NCBI RefSeq assembly: GCF_964033635.1
Contig: NZ_OZ035533.1
Coordinates: 806,001-870,000 of the forward strand
Length of the DNA: 64,000 nucleotides
Source of the DNA: Chitinophaga sp. MM2321
Lineage (GTDB): Bacteria; Bacteroidota; Bacteroidia; Chitinophagales; Chitinophagaceae
Direction: 5' to 3'
Below are positions 37,153-45,696 of the stretch, in pieces (position 1 is the first letter of the stretch; each line of letters begins with the position of its first letter). A program made the translations under genes and the position numbers. A model generated the notes under the pieces. The model ran no database searches, had not been told where the DNA came from, and saw only the letters and a program-made list of their open reading frames with translations.

Positions 37153-38037
37153 TTATTTAAATGCTTCCTTCACTGGTCTTCCGGTCCAAACCTGCGGGGT
37201 TTTGAGTCCAAAGATCCATGCGATAGTAGCAGCTGTATCGTACGTAACAACACTTGCCTTTATTTCCTTGTTCTTCTGCACACCGGGCCCACGGATGATC
37301 CACGGGATCTGCATTTCCTGCATGGTTTTACCACCATGACCTTTGTTGATACCACCATGATCTGCGGTGAGCAGGATAATGGTATTGTCCCACATGCCGG
37401 CGTCTTTCACTGACTGTAATATTTTACCGAGTAAAACATCATTCTTATGCACCTGGTCGAAGTAGGGTTGAATATTATGCCCGATATTATGACCTACACC
37501 ATCCGGCTCATCAAAATGAATGAACAGGAAATCGGGTTTCTTTTCTTTTATGTATGCAATAGAGGCCTCGGTGGCTAAACTGTCGTTATCATGCGTCCCC
37601 AGGTCTTTATTTACCGCTGCTTTGGGGAACAGATAACCAATACCATTCCAACTATAAATAACGCCTATTTCCGACTTGGGTTTCTGCTCACGGAGCAGGG
37701 TGTAAATAGACGGGAACATGCCATACTGGTCCAGTTCGCGGGAAGGCAGTTCAGGCGTTTTGCTGTCCCACTCCGTATAGCCGTGTACTTCCGGACCCGC
37801 ACCCATCACCATCGAAGCCCAGTTCACTGCGCTGGAAGAAGGCAGCACACTGCGTGCCTGTAAAGTCCAGGCGCCGTCTGCCATCATTTGTTTCATGTTG
37901 GGATTGTCCACTTTCGGGAAACAATAAGCGCCAAATCCGTCCATACCAATTAAAATCACATGCTTTACCCCTTTGACCTGCGCCTGCGCGAAATATCCGC
38001 CCAGCAGCAGTCCTGTTGCGATAATCAGTTTTTTCAT
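37153..38037 (-). CDS. Secreted alkaline phosphatase-superfamily phosphodiesterase
   Basis: 294 residues with a signal peptide (GGYFAQAQ). The type I phosphodiesterase/nucleotide pyrophosphatase pattern is seen: metal-binding IGMDGFGAY, nucleophile region SVLPSSSAVNWASM, HFDEPDGVGHNIG and LTADHGGINKGHGGKT. It is shorter than ENPP-type proteins. The substrate could be a nucleotide sugar or phosphodiester-decorated glycan. It lies in the same operon as glycosylasparaginase, CutC and GH20. Confidence 0.85.
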   Translation of the reverse strand: MKKLIIATGLLLGGYFAQAQVKGVKHVILIGMDGFGAYCFPKVDNPNMKQMMADGAWTLQARSVLPSSSAVNWASMVMGAGPEVHGYTEWDSKTPELPSRELDQYGMFPSIYTLLREQKPKSEIGVIYSWNGIGYLFPKAAVNKDLGTHDNDSLATEASIAYIKEKKPDFLFIHFDEPDGVGHNIGHNIQPYFDQVHKNDVLLGKILQSVKDAGMWDNTIILLTADHGGINKGHGGKTMQEMQIPWIIRGPGVQKNKEIKASVVTYDTAATIAWIFGLKTPQVWTGRPVKEAFK

Positions 38038-38147
38038 TCGTTGTTCACTTTTATAAGCTGTAAGATTTCAGGTTTTCGCACTTTACAAGGCATTACAGGG
38101 AATTTACCACATAAGCTGACAGGGACGATAACCAGGACTAATATAGG

Positions 38148-38912
38148 TTACTGTTTCATTTCCTGCAAAGCTTTTTCTGCCTTTTCACGAATTAATAATA
38201 CTTCTTCTTTTTGTGTTACAGAGATACCATATTCCGGTACGCCGGGAATGCCGCCCATACTGACATTCGGATTGCGGTACACCATATGGCTTTCTTCATA
38301 TGCTTTGGCTGAAGTATGAAATTCCTGTACGCCGGTTGTTTTAACCAGTGTAGCGATGTTGGCTGCACGCACGCCTGCACCTGCCATAATGATGATGCGG
38401 TTGTCTGCTCTCCCTACCAGGTCTTTCAGGAGGGAAGCTCCTTCCACTGCTGTATTGTGCGCACCGGAGGTTAGAATGCGTTCACAACCTATATCGATAA
38501 TATCTTCCAGTGCTTCAAAGGGGTTATCGGTCATGTCAAATGCCCGGTGAAAGGTAACACCCATGGGCCATGCCAGGGTAACCAGTTCTTTACACCGGTG
38601 TTTGTCCACGCGCCCGTCGGCGGTGAGGATGCCAATCACTACGCCATTACAGCCCAGTTGTTTGCAGATTTCCACATCCTTTTTCATGATGTCAAATTCC
38701 AGGTCGGAGTAGAGGAAGTCGCCACCACGCGGGCGTATAATAGGGTAGAGGTCTATCTTTACTTTTTCACGCGCCACTGCAATGGTGGCATAACTGGGGG
38801 TGGTGCCACCTTCCAGCAGATTATCGCACAGTTCAATGCGGTTAGCCCCACCAGCTTCCGCTGCTATGCAGGAAGCGACGGAGGCTGCACATATTTCGAG
38901 GGTAAAAGACAT
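38148..38912 (-). CDS. cutC: CutC-family TIM-barrel protein
   Basis: 254 residues. The full CutC pattern is present: EICAASVASCIAAEAGGANRIELC, IRPRGGDFLYSD, LTADGRVDKHRC, GVTFHRAFDMTDNP, RILTSGAHNTAVEG and IIMAGAGVRAANI. CutC is named for copper homeostasis, but that role is weakly supported and no copper gene is nearby. It lies 21 bp downstream of glycosylasparaginase and upstream of GH20, inside a sugar-salvage operon, which suggests a carbohydrate-related reaction. That is inference. Confidence 0.92.
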   Translation of the reverse strand: MSFTLEICAASVASCIAAEAGGANRIELCDNLLEGGTTPSYATIAVAREKVKIDLYPIIRPRGGDFLYSDLEFDIMKKDVEICKQLGCNGVVIGILTADGRVDKHRCKELVTLAWPMGVTFHRAFDMTDNPFEALEDIIDIGCERILTSGAHNTAVEGASLLKDLVGRADNRIIIMAGAGVRAANIATLVKTTGVQEFHTSAKAYEESHMVYRNPNVSMGGIPGVPEYGISVTQKEEVLLIREKAEKALQEMKQ

Positions 38913-38933
38913 TGTATATTTTTTAATCAGTCA

Positions 38934-39989
38934 TTAAAAATGATGTTTACCATCAATTAAAATATTACTGGTGTCGCTGGTACAAACCGCGTAGCTAAAT
39001 CCTTTCTGGATGCAGTAAGCGCCGTGTTGTCCTTTTTTATTCAGGGCGAGGAAGCCTACCTGGAGCTGTTTTGCTTTGGAAGGACTTCTTTTCACGATCC
39101 GTTCTACCGCTTCCTTGCAGGCTTTTTCCGGTGGGTAACCCTGTCGCATCAATTCCACTACCAGGTGACTGCCCACTATTCTGATCACTTCTTCCCCAAC
39201 ACCAGTACTGGTGGCGGCGCCGAATTCATTATCCACAAACAGGCCCGCCCCGATGATGGGGGAATCGCCTACACGGCCATGGAGTTTGAATGCCATGCCG
39301 CTGGTAGTGCAGGCGCCGGAGAGGTTGCCGGCAGCATCCATGGCTACCATACCGATGGTATCGTGATTGTATACATTGCCCGGCAACGTCAGCGGATTGA
39401 AAGCTGTAGCGCCATTGGCAGGTTCGTATGATTTGTTTTCTATGTTGATGACCGGTTTGTATTCTGATGTTTTCAGCCATTCCTTCCAGGCCTTTTCCGC
39501 TTCCGGGGTGAGGAGGTTTTCTTTCTGGAATCCATTCGCCAGGGCGAATTGCAGCGCACCATCACCTACCAGCATTACATGCGGTGTTTTTTCCATGACG
39601 GCACGGGCTACGGAAATGGCGTGGGTAACATGTTCCAGCGCACCTACCGATCCGCAGTTGCCCATTTCATCCATGATGCAGGCATCCAGGGTAACACGGC
39701 CATCGCGGTCCGGGTAACCGGAGAACCCTACGGTATGATTGTTTGGATCTGCTTCGGGTACGCGTACACCAGCTTCTACGGCGTCCAGTGCACGGCCGCC
39801 TTTTTTCAGGATCTCCCAGGCCGCGGCGTTTGCCGCGCGGCCAAAGTCCCAGGTGGATACAACAATGGGTTTACCTTTGATAATACCCCCTTTGCCTTGT
39901 GAACGTGCAGGCGTTCCCGTTACTCCGTCTAAAGAGAAAACAGCGGCACTTAGGGCCGCTGTTTTCAGGAAATTTCTTCTATCTTTCAT
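38934..39989 (-). CDS. Glycosylasparaginase (N4-(beta-N-acetylglucosaminyl)-L-asparaginase)
   Basis: 351 residues. Twin-arginine-type signal (MKDRRNFLKTAALSAAVFS). Ntn-hydrolase: autoproteolysis before Thr211 in NHDTIGMVAMDAAGN would give alpha and beta chains; GRVGDSPIIGAG and AATSTGVGEE are the substrate-binding parts. It cleaves the GlcNAc-Asn bond left after N-glycan trimming, releasing Asp, ammonia and GlcNAc. It lies 12 bp after the ROK kinase gene. This gene is the best evidence that the operon handles N-linked glycan. Confidence 0.93.
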   Translation of the reverse strand: MKDRRNFLKTAALSAAVFSLDGVTGTPARSQGKGGIIKGKPIVVSTWDFGRAANAAAWEILKKGGRALDAVEAGVRVPEADPNNHTVGFSGYPDRDGRVTLDACIMDEMGNCGSVGALEHVTHAISVARAVMEKTPHVMLVGDGALQFALANGFQKENLLTPEAEKAWKEWLKTSEYKPVINIENKSYEPANGATAFNPLTLPGNVYNHDTIGMVAMDAAGNLSGACTTSGMAFKLHGRVGDSPIIGAGLFVDNEFGAATSTGVGEEVIRIVGSHLVVELMRQGYPPEKACKEAVERIVKRSPSKAKQLQVGFLALNKKGQHGAYCIQKGFSYAVCTSDTSNILIDGKHHF

Positions 39990-40001
39990 AATAATTTTTT
40001 A

Positions 40002-40967
40002 CTAATCTTTCATTTCCCATGCCAGCGCGCTGGCGCCCAGTATAGCGGCATCACTTTCCTTCAGTTCTGAGAACAGCAATTTAACTTTATTCTGGAAAAT
40101 GGGGAGCAGATTCTTTTCCATATGCTCCCGTACAGGTTTCATGATGAGGAATCCTGCTTTGGTAAGTCCACCGAAGAGCACAATTGCTTCCGGGCTGGAG
40201 AACATCACGAAATTGGCGAGGGCTTCTCCCAGGATCTTGCCGGTAAACTCATATACTTCCATGGCGAGCGGATCGCCTTTCATGGCAGCTTCATAGATGA
40301 GCTTGGAATCGATCTCTTCTTTGGGATGATCGCGCAGCATGCTTTTTTCATCGGGGCGGGTAGCCAGCAATTCCAGTGCGGAATTAGTAACGCCGGTAGC
40401 GGAAGCATATGCTTCCAGGGAGCCATGGGCGCCTGTGCCGGCATGATACCTGCCACCGGGGATCACAATACAGTGACCCAGTTCTCCGGCAAAACCGTCG
40501 TGTCCGTAAATCAGCTGGCCGTTGGCAACAATACCACTGCCCACACCGGTACCCAGGGTGATTACGATAAAGTCTTTCATGCCTCTGGCAGCGCCATAAA
40601 TCAATTCTCCCAAAGCCGCAGCATTGGCATCGTTGGTTAATACAGCTGGCAAACCAAACTTCTTTTCAAGCAGTTCTGCCAATGGAATGACACCTTTCCA
40701 GCGCAGGTTAGGGGCATATTCAATGTTTCCATTATAAAAATTACCATTAGGTGCACCTACGCCAATACCTTTTATATTTTCTATGCCACCCACTTCTTCA
40801 ATCAATACAGACAAACGCTGATGGAGCTCGTCCAGGAAGCAGGTAACATCTTCGTACTTATTGGTTAACATACGACCATCACACAGGATATTGCCCCTTC
40901 TATCTACAATACCGAATTTAGTGTTCGTACCGCCAATATCAATGCCCACCGCTAGTTGCTGACTCAT
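40002..40967 (-). CDS. ROK-family sugar kinase without the zinc cysteines
   Basis: 321 residues, cytoplasmic. ATP and sugar motifs: [27 protein letters not shown] (catalytic Asp), [12 protein letters not shown] and [15 protein letters not shown] members normally have a CxCGxxGCLE zinc site next; here that stretch reads [15 protein letters not shown], with every Cys replaced. A GlcNAc, glucose or mannose kinase is possible; operon context favours GlcNAc. Its first 29 bp overlap the transporter gene end. Confidence 0.87.
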   Translation of the reverse strand: MSQQLAVGIDIGGTNTKFGIVDRRGNILCDGRMLTNKYEDVTCFLDELHQRLSVLIEEVGGIENIKGIGVGAPNGNFYNGNIEYAPNLRWKGVIPLAELLEKKFGLPAVLTNDANAAALGELIYGAARGMKDFIVITLGTGVGSGIVANGQLIYGHDGFAGELGHCIVIPGGRYHAGTGAHGSLEAYASATGVTNSALELLATRPDEKSMLRDHPKEEIDSKLIYEAAMKGDPLAMEVYEFTGKILGEALANFVMFSSPEAIVLFGGLTKAGFLIMKPVREHMEKNLLPIFQNKVKLLFSELKESDAAILGASALAWEMKD

Positions 40968-42855
40968 AATCTATTCCTTGAGATTTTAAAATGTTTTTAA
41001 CTCTGAAAGCGAAAAATGCAAGATAAGCAAAGCAAAGCGCCGGAATAATATAAGAGGCGTGAATGCCGATGCTTGGAATATCTGCCAGGCCTCCCTGAAC
41101 AGGAGGTATCAGTGAACCACCCAGGATCATCATCACCAGGAAAGCAGAACCCTGACCTGTGTATTTACCTAAACCGGCAATAGCCAACGAGAAGATGTTG
41201 GGCCACATTACGGAACAGAATAAGCCACCGCTGATGAAAGCAAAAGTAGCCAATGCGCCGCTGGTGAACAAACCGATCAATATACTGCCCACACCAAGTA
41301 AACCAAAGATCATCAGGGTTTTGGCGGGTTTGTCCTGGCCTGCAAAGAAACCGAAGATCTGTATGGCGATGCAGATAGCATAAGGATACAGTGGCGCCAC
41401 ATCGTTTCCTTTTACCACATTGGCACCGAGTATGACCCCATATGCCACAAAAGGAACGATGACACAAAGGATCTGACGGGTTAATTTAGATACATTGAAT
41501 ACGCTGATAGCACCGGTCCACCTGCCAATCATCATACTACCCCAGAACAGGGATACGTACGGATCCAGCTCAGATTCCGCCAGGCCTTTGGGCGTGAGGA
41601 ATCCGGGATGTTTCAGTAATGCCCCCAGGTTACTGGCGATGGTTACTTCCACACCTACATATATAAATATGGCCAGCATGCCGAGTGTCAGCTGCGGATA
41701 TCTCATGGCGCCCCATCCTTCACTGTTGCTGGCAGAAGCCGTTTTAGTAAAGAAGAGGATACCGATAATACCCACGATACCGGCAATAAAGAGCGGCAGT
41801 TCAAATTTCAGGATCAGCCCCATCAGGATGAGGATAAACATGAGCGTGATGGCCAATATAGATTTGGTGGCCTTCGGAGATGATTCAAATTTTTCATCGT
41901 CCTGGCTTTCCGGCATCTTTACAAATGCAAAGATCGCCGCAGCTACGAGGAACAGCCCGATGAGCAGGAAGTACAAGGTGTTGATCTTGCTGATGTCTGT
42001 ACTTACATCGCCTCCTTTAATGTTACCGAAAAGCAGCATGCTCACGATAATGGGTCCGATGGTAGTACCAAAGGAGTTGACTCCGCCGGCAAGATTGAGG
42101 CGGTGTGAGCCTTTAGCCGGGTCACCCAGCAGGATGGCAAACGGGTTGGCCGCTGTTTGTTGCAGGGAGAACCCCAATGCTACGATAAACAGTGCCATCA
42201 GGATGAGGGCAAAGTAACCGAAGGTGACGGTTTGCTTATAATCAGTATCCAGTACGGTAATGATTTTCTCCAGGCTGGCTTTGGTAAAGGTGCCGGCATA
42301 TTGTTTATGTTCGTCGTCTTTTGTGAAGCCCAGCGGAATTTCGGAGAGCAGTTGCGGGTTGGTGGTATACTTCTCCGCTGCGTCGTTGTTGCTGATGAGC
42401 AGTGAATAAGTATCCTTGTCTTTCTCCCGGCGTATTTTCACTTGTCTGTCTGAAGTCTGTAATTGTTGTTCTACCTGGAAACCACTGATATCGGTGATCG
42501 TTTCTTTTATAGGAACGATCTTTTCCTTATTAACGCAGGGGATCATGATGGCAGATCCTACTACGGAGATGAGGAGGCCGTATATAATGCCTTTTTTGTA
42601 GCCGATTTTGTTCAGGATATCCACTTTCCTGGCGGCAGATGCCAGGTAAAGGATCAGCGAGCCAATGAAGTAGGCGCTGTAAAAAGCGAAGTCAATCAGC
42701 TGAGATTCAAGCTGGGTAAGGTTGAAATGAGATTTGCAAAATGGGATAAATATACTGTTTGAGGCAGCCAGAAACCCCCAGAAAAAGAATACCAAAATAA
42801 GCACAAAGAACGACGGATGTGTACTTTGTGCGCTTTGCTTTGTTTGCTGCGCCAT
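40939..42855 (-). CDS. FucP-type MFS sugar transporter with a large periplasmic insert
   Basis: 638 residues, against about 430 for FucP/NagP proteins. TM1-TM3 lie in 18-106. A soluble 100-residue insert (about 108-208, charged, with [15 protein letters not shown] and [10 protein letters not shown]) stands between TM3 and TM4, which would place it in the periplasm. The core then resumes ([49 protein letters not shown]). First gene of the GlcNAc locus and the likely GlcNAc importer (NagP-like), by context. A possible TACATTTA -7 element lies just upstream. Confidence 0.85.
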   Translation of the reverse strand: MAQQTKQSAQSTHPSFFVLILVFFFWGFLAASNSIFIPFCKSHFNLTQLESQLIDFAFYSAYFIGSLILYLASAARKVDILNKIGYKKGIIYGLLISVVGSAIMIPCVNKEKIVPIKETITDISGFQVEQQLQTSDRQVKIRREKDKDTYSLLISNNDAAEKYTTNPQLLSEIPLGFTKDDEHKQYAGTFTKASLEKIITVLDTDYKQTVTFGYFALILMALFIVALGFSLQQTAANPFAILLGDPAKGSHRLNLAGGVNSFGTTIGPIIVSMLLFGNIKGGDVSTDISKINTLYFLLIGLFLVAAAIFAFVKMPESQDDEKFESSPKATKSILAITLMFILILMGLILKFELPLFIAGIVGIIGILFFTKTASASNSEGWGAMRYPQLTLGMLAIFIYVGVEVTIASNLGALLKHPGFLTPKGLAESELDPYVSLFWGSMMIGRWTGAISVFNVSKLTRQILCVIVPFVAYGVILGANVVKGNDVAPLYPYAICIAIQIFGFFAGQDKPAKTLMIFGLLGVGSILIGLFTSGALATFAFISGGLFCSVMWPNIFSLAIAGLGKYTGQGSAFLVMMILGGSLIPPVQGGLADIPSIGIHASYIIPALCFAYLAFFAFRVKNILKSQGIDYESATSGGH

Positions 42856-42973
42856 ATACGTGTTAAGTTACAGTGAATTTTTGCCGGATAAATGTATAAT
42901 TATTTTTTTAGGAAATTCTAAAAAACTAGAGAAACTATTGTATTTTTTTTAGATGGTAAATCGTTTTAGCCAA

Positions 42974-42981
42974 TATATTTG
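42974..42981 (+). promoter_or_regulatory. -7 element of the MFS transporter gene at 43041
   Basis: TATATTTG fits TAnnTTTG; the -33 region is weak. It overlaps an in-frame ATG at 42981, excluding that as start. Confidence 0.5.
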
Positions 42982-43040
42982 TGAAATATAGGAGAAGTTT
43001 ATTATGTTCGCATTTATATAAAAATCATATTCGACAGCTT

Positions 43041-44333
43041 ATGTCCAACCAAACAGCAACAATGAAACCACCCGCTGCAGCAGCTCAGCAAAGCAATGCA
43101 CGGGCCATGACCGTAATCGGTACGCTCTTTTTTCTCTTTGGATTTATCACCTGGTTAAACAGTGTACTGATCCCATTTCTGAAACAGGCATGTGAGTTAT
43201 CGGATTTCCAGGTATACTTTGTAACATTCGCATTTTATATCTCTTACTTCGTGATGGCGATTCCGTCATCCGGTATTCTGCGTAGGGTTGGATTTGCAAA
43301 TGGTATGTCTGTCGGCTTGCTGACGATGGCTATTGGTTCCCTGATCTTTGTTCCGGCAGCGCAGGTACGTTCCTTTCCGTTATTCCTGGTAGGCCTTTTT
43401 GTACAGGGTGCTGGTATGACCTTGTTGCAGGCAGCTTCCAATCCGTATGTAACCATCATCGGGCCTATGGAAAGTGCTGCACAACGTATGAGTATCATGG
43501 GTATCTGTAACAAGGTGGCCGCTATGATCGGTATCCTGTTGCTGAGTGTTTTACTGTTTAGCGATACCGCTGAACTGTCCCAGAAAATTGAAGGATTACA
43601 GGGCGCTGAAAAAGAAGCAGAGCTAACGCTGCTGGCAGGCCGTGTAATTGTTCCCTATATTGTAATGGCGGTAGTACTGGCTGGTCTGGCACTGATGGTG
43701 CGCAAGGCACACTTACCGGAAGTAAAACCTGAAGGGGAAGAACAGACTGATACCGCTGCAGGTAGTCATGCTTCTATCTTTAGTATTCCTTACCTGATGC
43801 TGGGTATCCTTTGCCTGTTCCTGTATGTGGGCGTGGAAGTACTGGCTATCGACTCCCTGGCGCTGTATGGCGTTGCCAGCGGATTTGATCAGGGTACGGC
43901 GTTGCACCTGGGCATCTATAGTCTCATCTGCTTAACAATAGGTTACTTACTGGGTATCGTACTGATCCCTAAATATATTACCCAACGCCAGGCGCTGATC
44001 ACCTGTGCGATCCTGGGTGTGGTATTTACAGCCGGTGCATTGCTTACCAGCGGTAAAACTTCCGTGGTATTCATCGTGTTGCTAAGCTTCGCCCACTCCC
44101 TGATGTGGCCTGGCATCTGGCCGCTGGCTATCAACAAACTGGGTAAATTTACCAAACTGGGTTCTGCTTTCCTGATCATGGCTATTGCGGGCGGTGCCAT
44201 TCTTCCACTGGTGTATGGCGCTTTATCCGTACAATGGAATGACAGACAGATGCCTTATGCGATCATGATTCCTTGCTACCTGTACATCATGTATTACGCA
44301 ATGGCGGGGTATAAAAAAGGATTACCTCAATAA
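43041..44333 (+). CDS. FucP-type MFS sugar transporter (glucose/galactose type)
   Basis: 430 residues, about 12 membrane helices. TLFFLFGFITWLNSVLIPFLK, QAASNPYVTIIGP and the repeated SLMWPGIWPLAINKLGKFT segment place it in the FGHP (fucose-galactose-glucose:H+ symporter) family. It has no insert, unlike the homologue at 40939. galK follows 110 bp downstream across a strong hairpin, so galactose is the likely substrate (inferred). Start at 43041 is set by the promoter overlap of the earlier ATG. Confidence 0.87.
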   Translation: MSNQTATMKPPAAAAQQSNARAMTVIGTLFFLFGFITWLNSVLIPFLKQACELSDFQVYFVTFAFYISYFVMAIPSSGILRRVGFANGMSVGLLTMAIGSLIFVPAAQVRSFPLFLVGLFVQGAGMTLLQAASNPYVTIIGPMESAAQRMSIMGICNKVAAMIGILLLSVLLFSDTAELSQKIEGLQGAEKEAELTLLAGRVIVPYIVMAVVLAGLALMVRKAHLPEVKPEGEEQTDTAAGSHASIFSIPYLMLGILCLFLYVGVEVLAIDSLALYGVASGFDQGTALHLGIYSLICLTIGYLLGIVLIPKYITQRQALITCAILGVVFTAGALLTSGKTSVVFIVLLSFAHSLMWPGIWPLAINKLGKFTKLGSAFLIMAIAGGAILPLVYGALSVQWNDRQMPYAIMIPCYLYIMYYAMAGYKKGLPQ

Positions 44334-44359
44334 GAATTTACAACAAACAAGCATATTTA

Positions 44360-44417
44360 TTAAATGCAAATGCCTGCCATATTCTCCGGCAGGTATTTGC
44401 ATTTAATTTTTTTTTCT
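44360..44417 (+). terminator. Strong terminator between the sugar transporter and galK
   Basis: 19-bp stem (44360-44378 with 44388-44406, one mismatch), 9-base loop, then a run of nine T. It ends only about 27 bp before the galK start codon. Confidence 0.88.
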
Positions 44418-44443
44418 ATTTTTAGGTGTAAATTTTACGTTTA

Positions 44444-45586
44444 ATGATACAGCAAACAAGGGAGAAATTCATCAAAATATTTGGAAAAGAGCCACTGATT
44501 GTAGTTTCCCCTGGAAGAATTAACCTCATCGGTGAACATACGGATTACAATGACGGATTTGTACTACCCGCCGCAATTGATAAGAAAATCGTTTACGCCA
44601 TTGCGTTGAACAATACCCGGCAGTGTCATGCACATGCCGTAGCTGCCGATGAAACTCTTTCTTTTAGCCTGGACGAAGTAAAGCCTTCTCCCGGCTGGAT
44701 CAACTACCTGCTGGGTGTGGTGAATCAGTTACAGGAAGGAGGACATACTGTCACCGGTTTTGATTGTGTGCTGGCCGGAGATATTCCCATAGGGGCGGGG
44801 ATGTCGTCTTCTGCTGCCGTGGAAGGCGGACTGGTAGCTGCGCTGGATCACATCTTTCAGTATGGCCTCACCCGCATGGAGATGGCCCTGTTAGGCCAGC
44901 GTGCGGAACACACCTTTCCTGGTGTGAAATGTGGGATCATGGATCAATTTGCCAACCTGCACGGCAAAAAGGACCAGGTAATGCTGCTGGATTGCCGCAG
45001 CCTTGAATTCGAATATTTCCCTTTCAACTTCCCCGACTATAAGATCGTATTATGTAATTCAATGGTGAACCATTCCCTGGCTTCCTCTGAATACAATGTA
45101 CGCCGGCAGCAATGTGAAGAAGGTGTAAAAGCAATACAGGTCAATCACCCTGCTGTAAAGTCATTACGCGATGCTGATATGAACATGCTGAATGAAGTGC
45201 GGGACCAGGTAGCTGAAAAGGTATACGACCGTTGTGCTTACGTTATCTCGGAGATCCGGCGGGTACAGGATGCCACTATCTTCCTGAAGCAGGGCGATAT
45301 CCGGCAGTTTGGCCAGCTGATGTATGCCACGCATGAGGGGCTCAGCAAATTATATGAAGTAAGTTGTGCTGAACTGGATTTCCTGGTATCCCTGGCAAAG
45401 GAACGGGAAGAAGTAGCCGGCGCCCGTGTAATGGGTGGCGGTTTCGGAGGCTGTACCATTAACCTTGTGAAGCAGGATAAAGTAGCGGCTTACACCTCCT
45501 ACATTGAATCAGCCTATAAAGCACAATACGGCCAGCTCCCTGAAATTTATGTCACAACGATTGAAAACGGGGTAGAAATAATTTAG
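44444..45586 (+). CDS. galK: Galactokinase
   Basis: 380 residues, GHMP kinase. Signature GRINLIGEHTDYNDGFVLPAAI, ATP loop PIGAGMSSSAAVEGG, catalytic Asp in GIMDQFA and motif 3 GARVMGGGFGGCTINLV. It phosphorylates galactose at C1 (Leloir pathway). Other Leloir genes are not in the window. Its stop codon lies inside the left arm of inverted repeat copy C. Confidence 0.95.
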   Translation: MIQQTREKFIKIFGKEPLIVVSPGRINLIGEHTDYNDGFVLPAAIDKKIVYAIALNNTRQCHAHAVAADETLSFSLDEVKPSPGWINYLLGVVNQLQEGGHTVTGFDCVLAGDIPIGAGMSSSAAVEGGLVAALDHIFQYGLTRMEMALLGQRAEHTFPGVKCGIMDQFANLHGKKDQVMLLDCRSLEFEYFPFNFPDYKIVLCNSMVNHSLASSEYNVRRQQCEEGVKAIQVNHPAVKSLRDADMNMLNEVRDQVAEKVYDRCAYVISEIRRVQDATIFLKQGDIRQFGQLMYATHEGLSKLYEVSCAELDFLVSLAKEREEVAGARVMGGGFGGCTINLVKQDKVAAYTSYIESAYKAQYGQLPEIYVTTIENGVEII

Positions 45587-45694
45587 GGATTTATTGATTT
45601 ACGAATTTAGGGATTTAAAATGCAGTGAAGACTTACGCGAAAATATTCGCTGCATTTTAAATCCCTAAATTCGTAAATCAATAAATCCCTAAAT
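45581..45694. repeat. Long inverted repeat, copy C (49-bp arms)
   Basis: Left arm 45581-45629 and right arm 45646-45694 are complementary at 48 of 49 positions; the exception would be a U-G pair in plus-strand RNA. The loop is 16 bp. The left arm contains the galK stop codon and the right arm ends 2 bp before the end of the converging GH109 gene. Confidence 0.9.
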
Positions 45695-45696
45695 GT

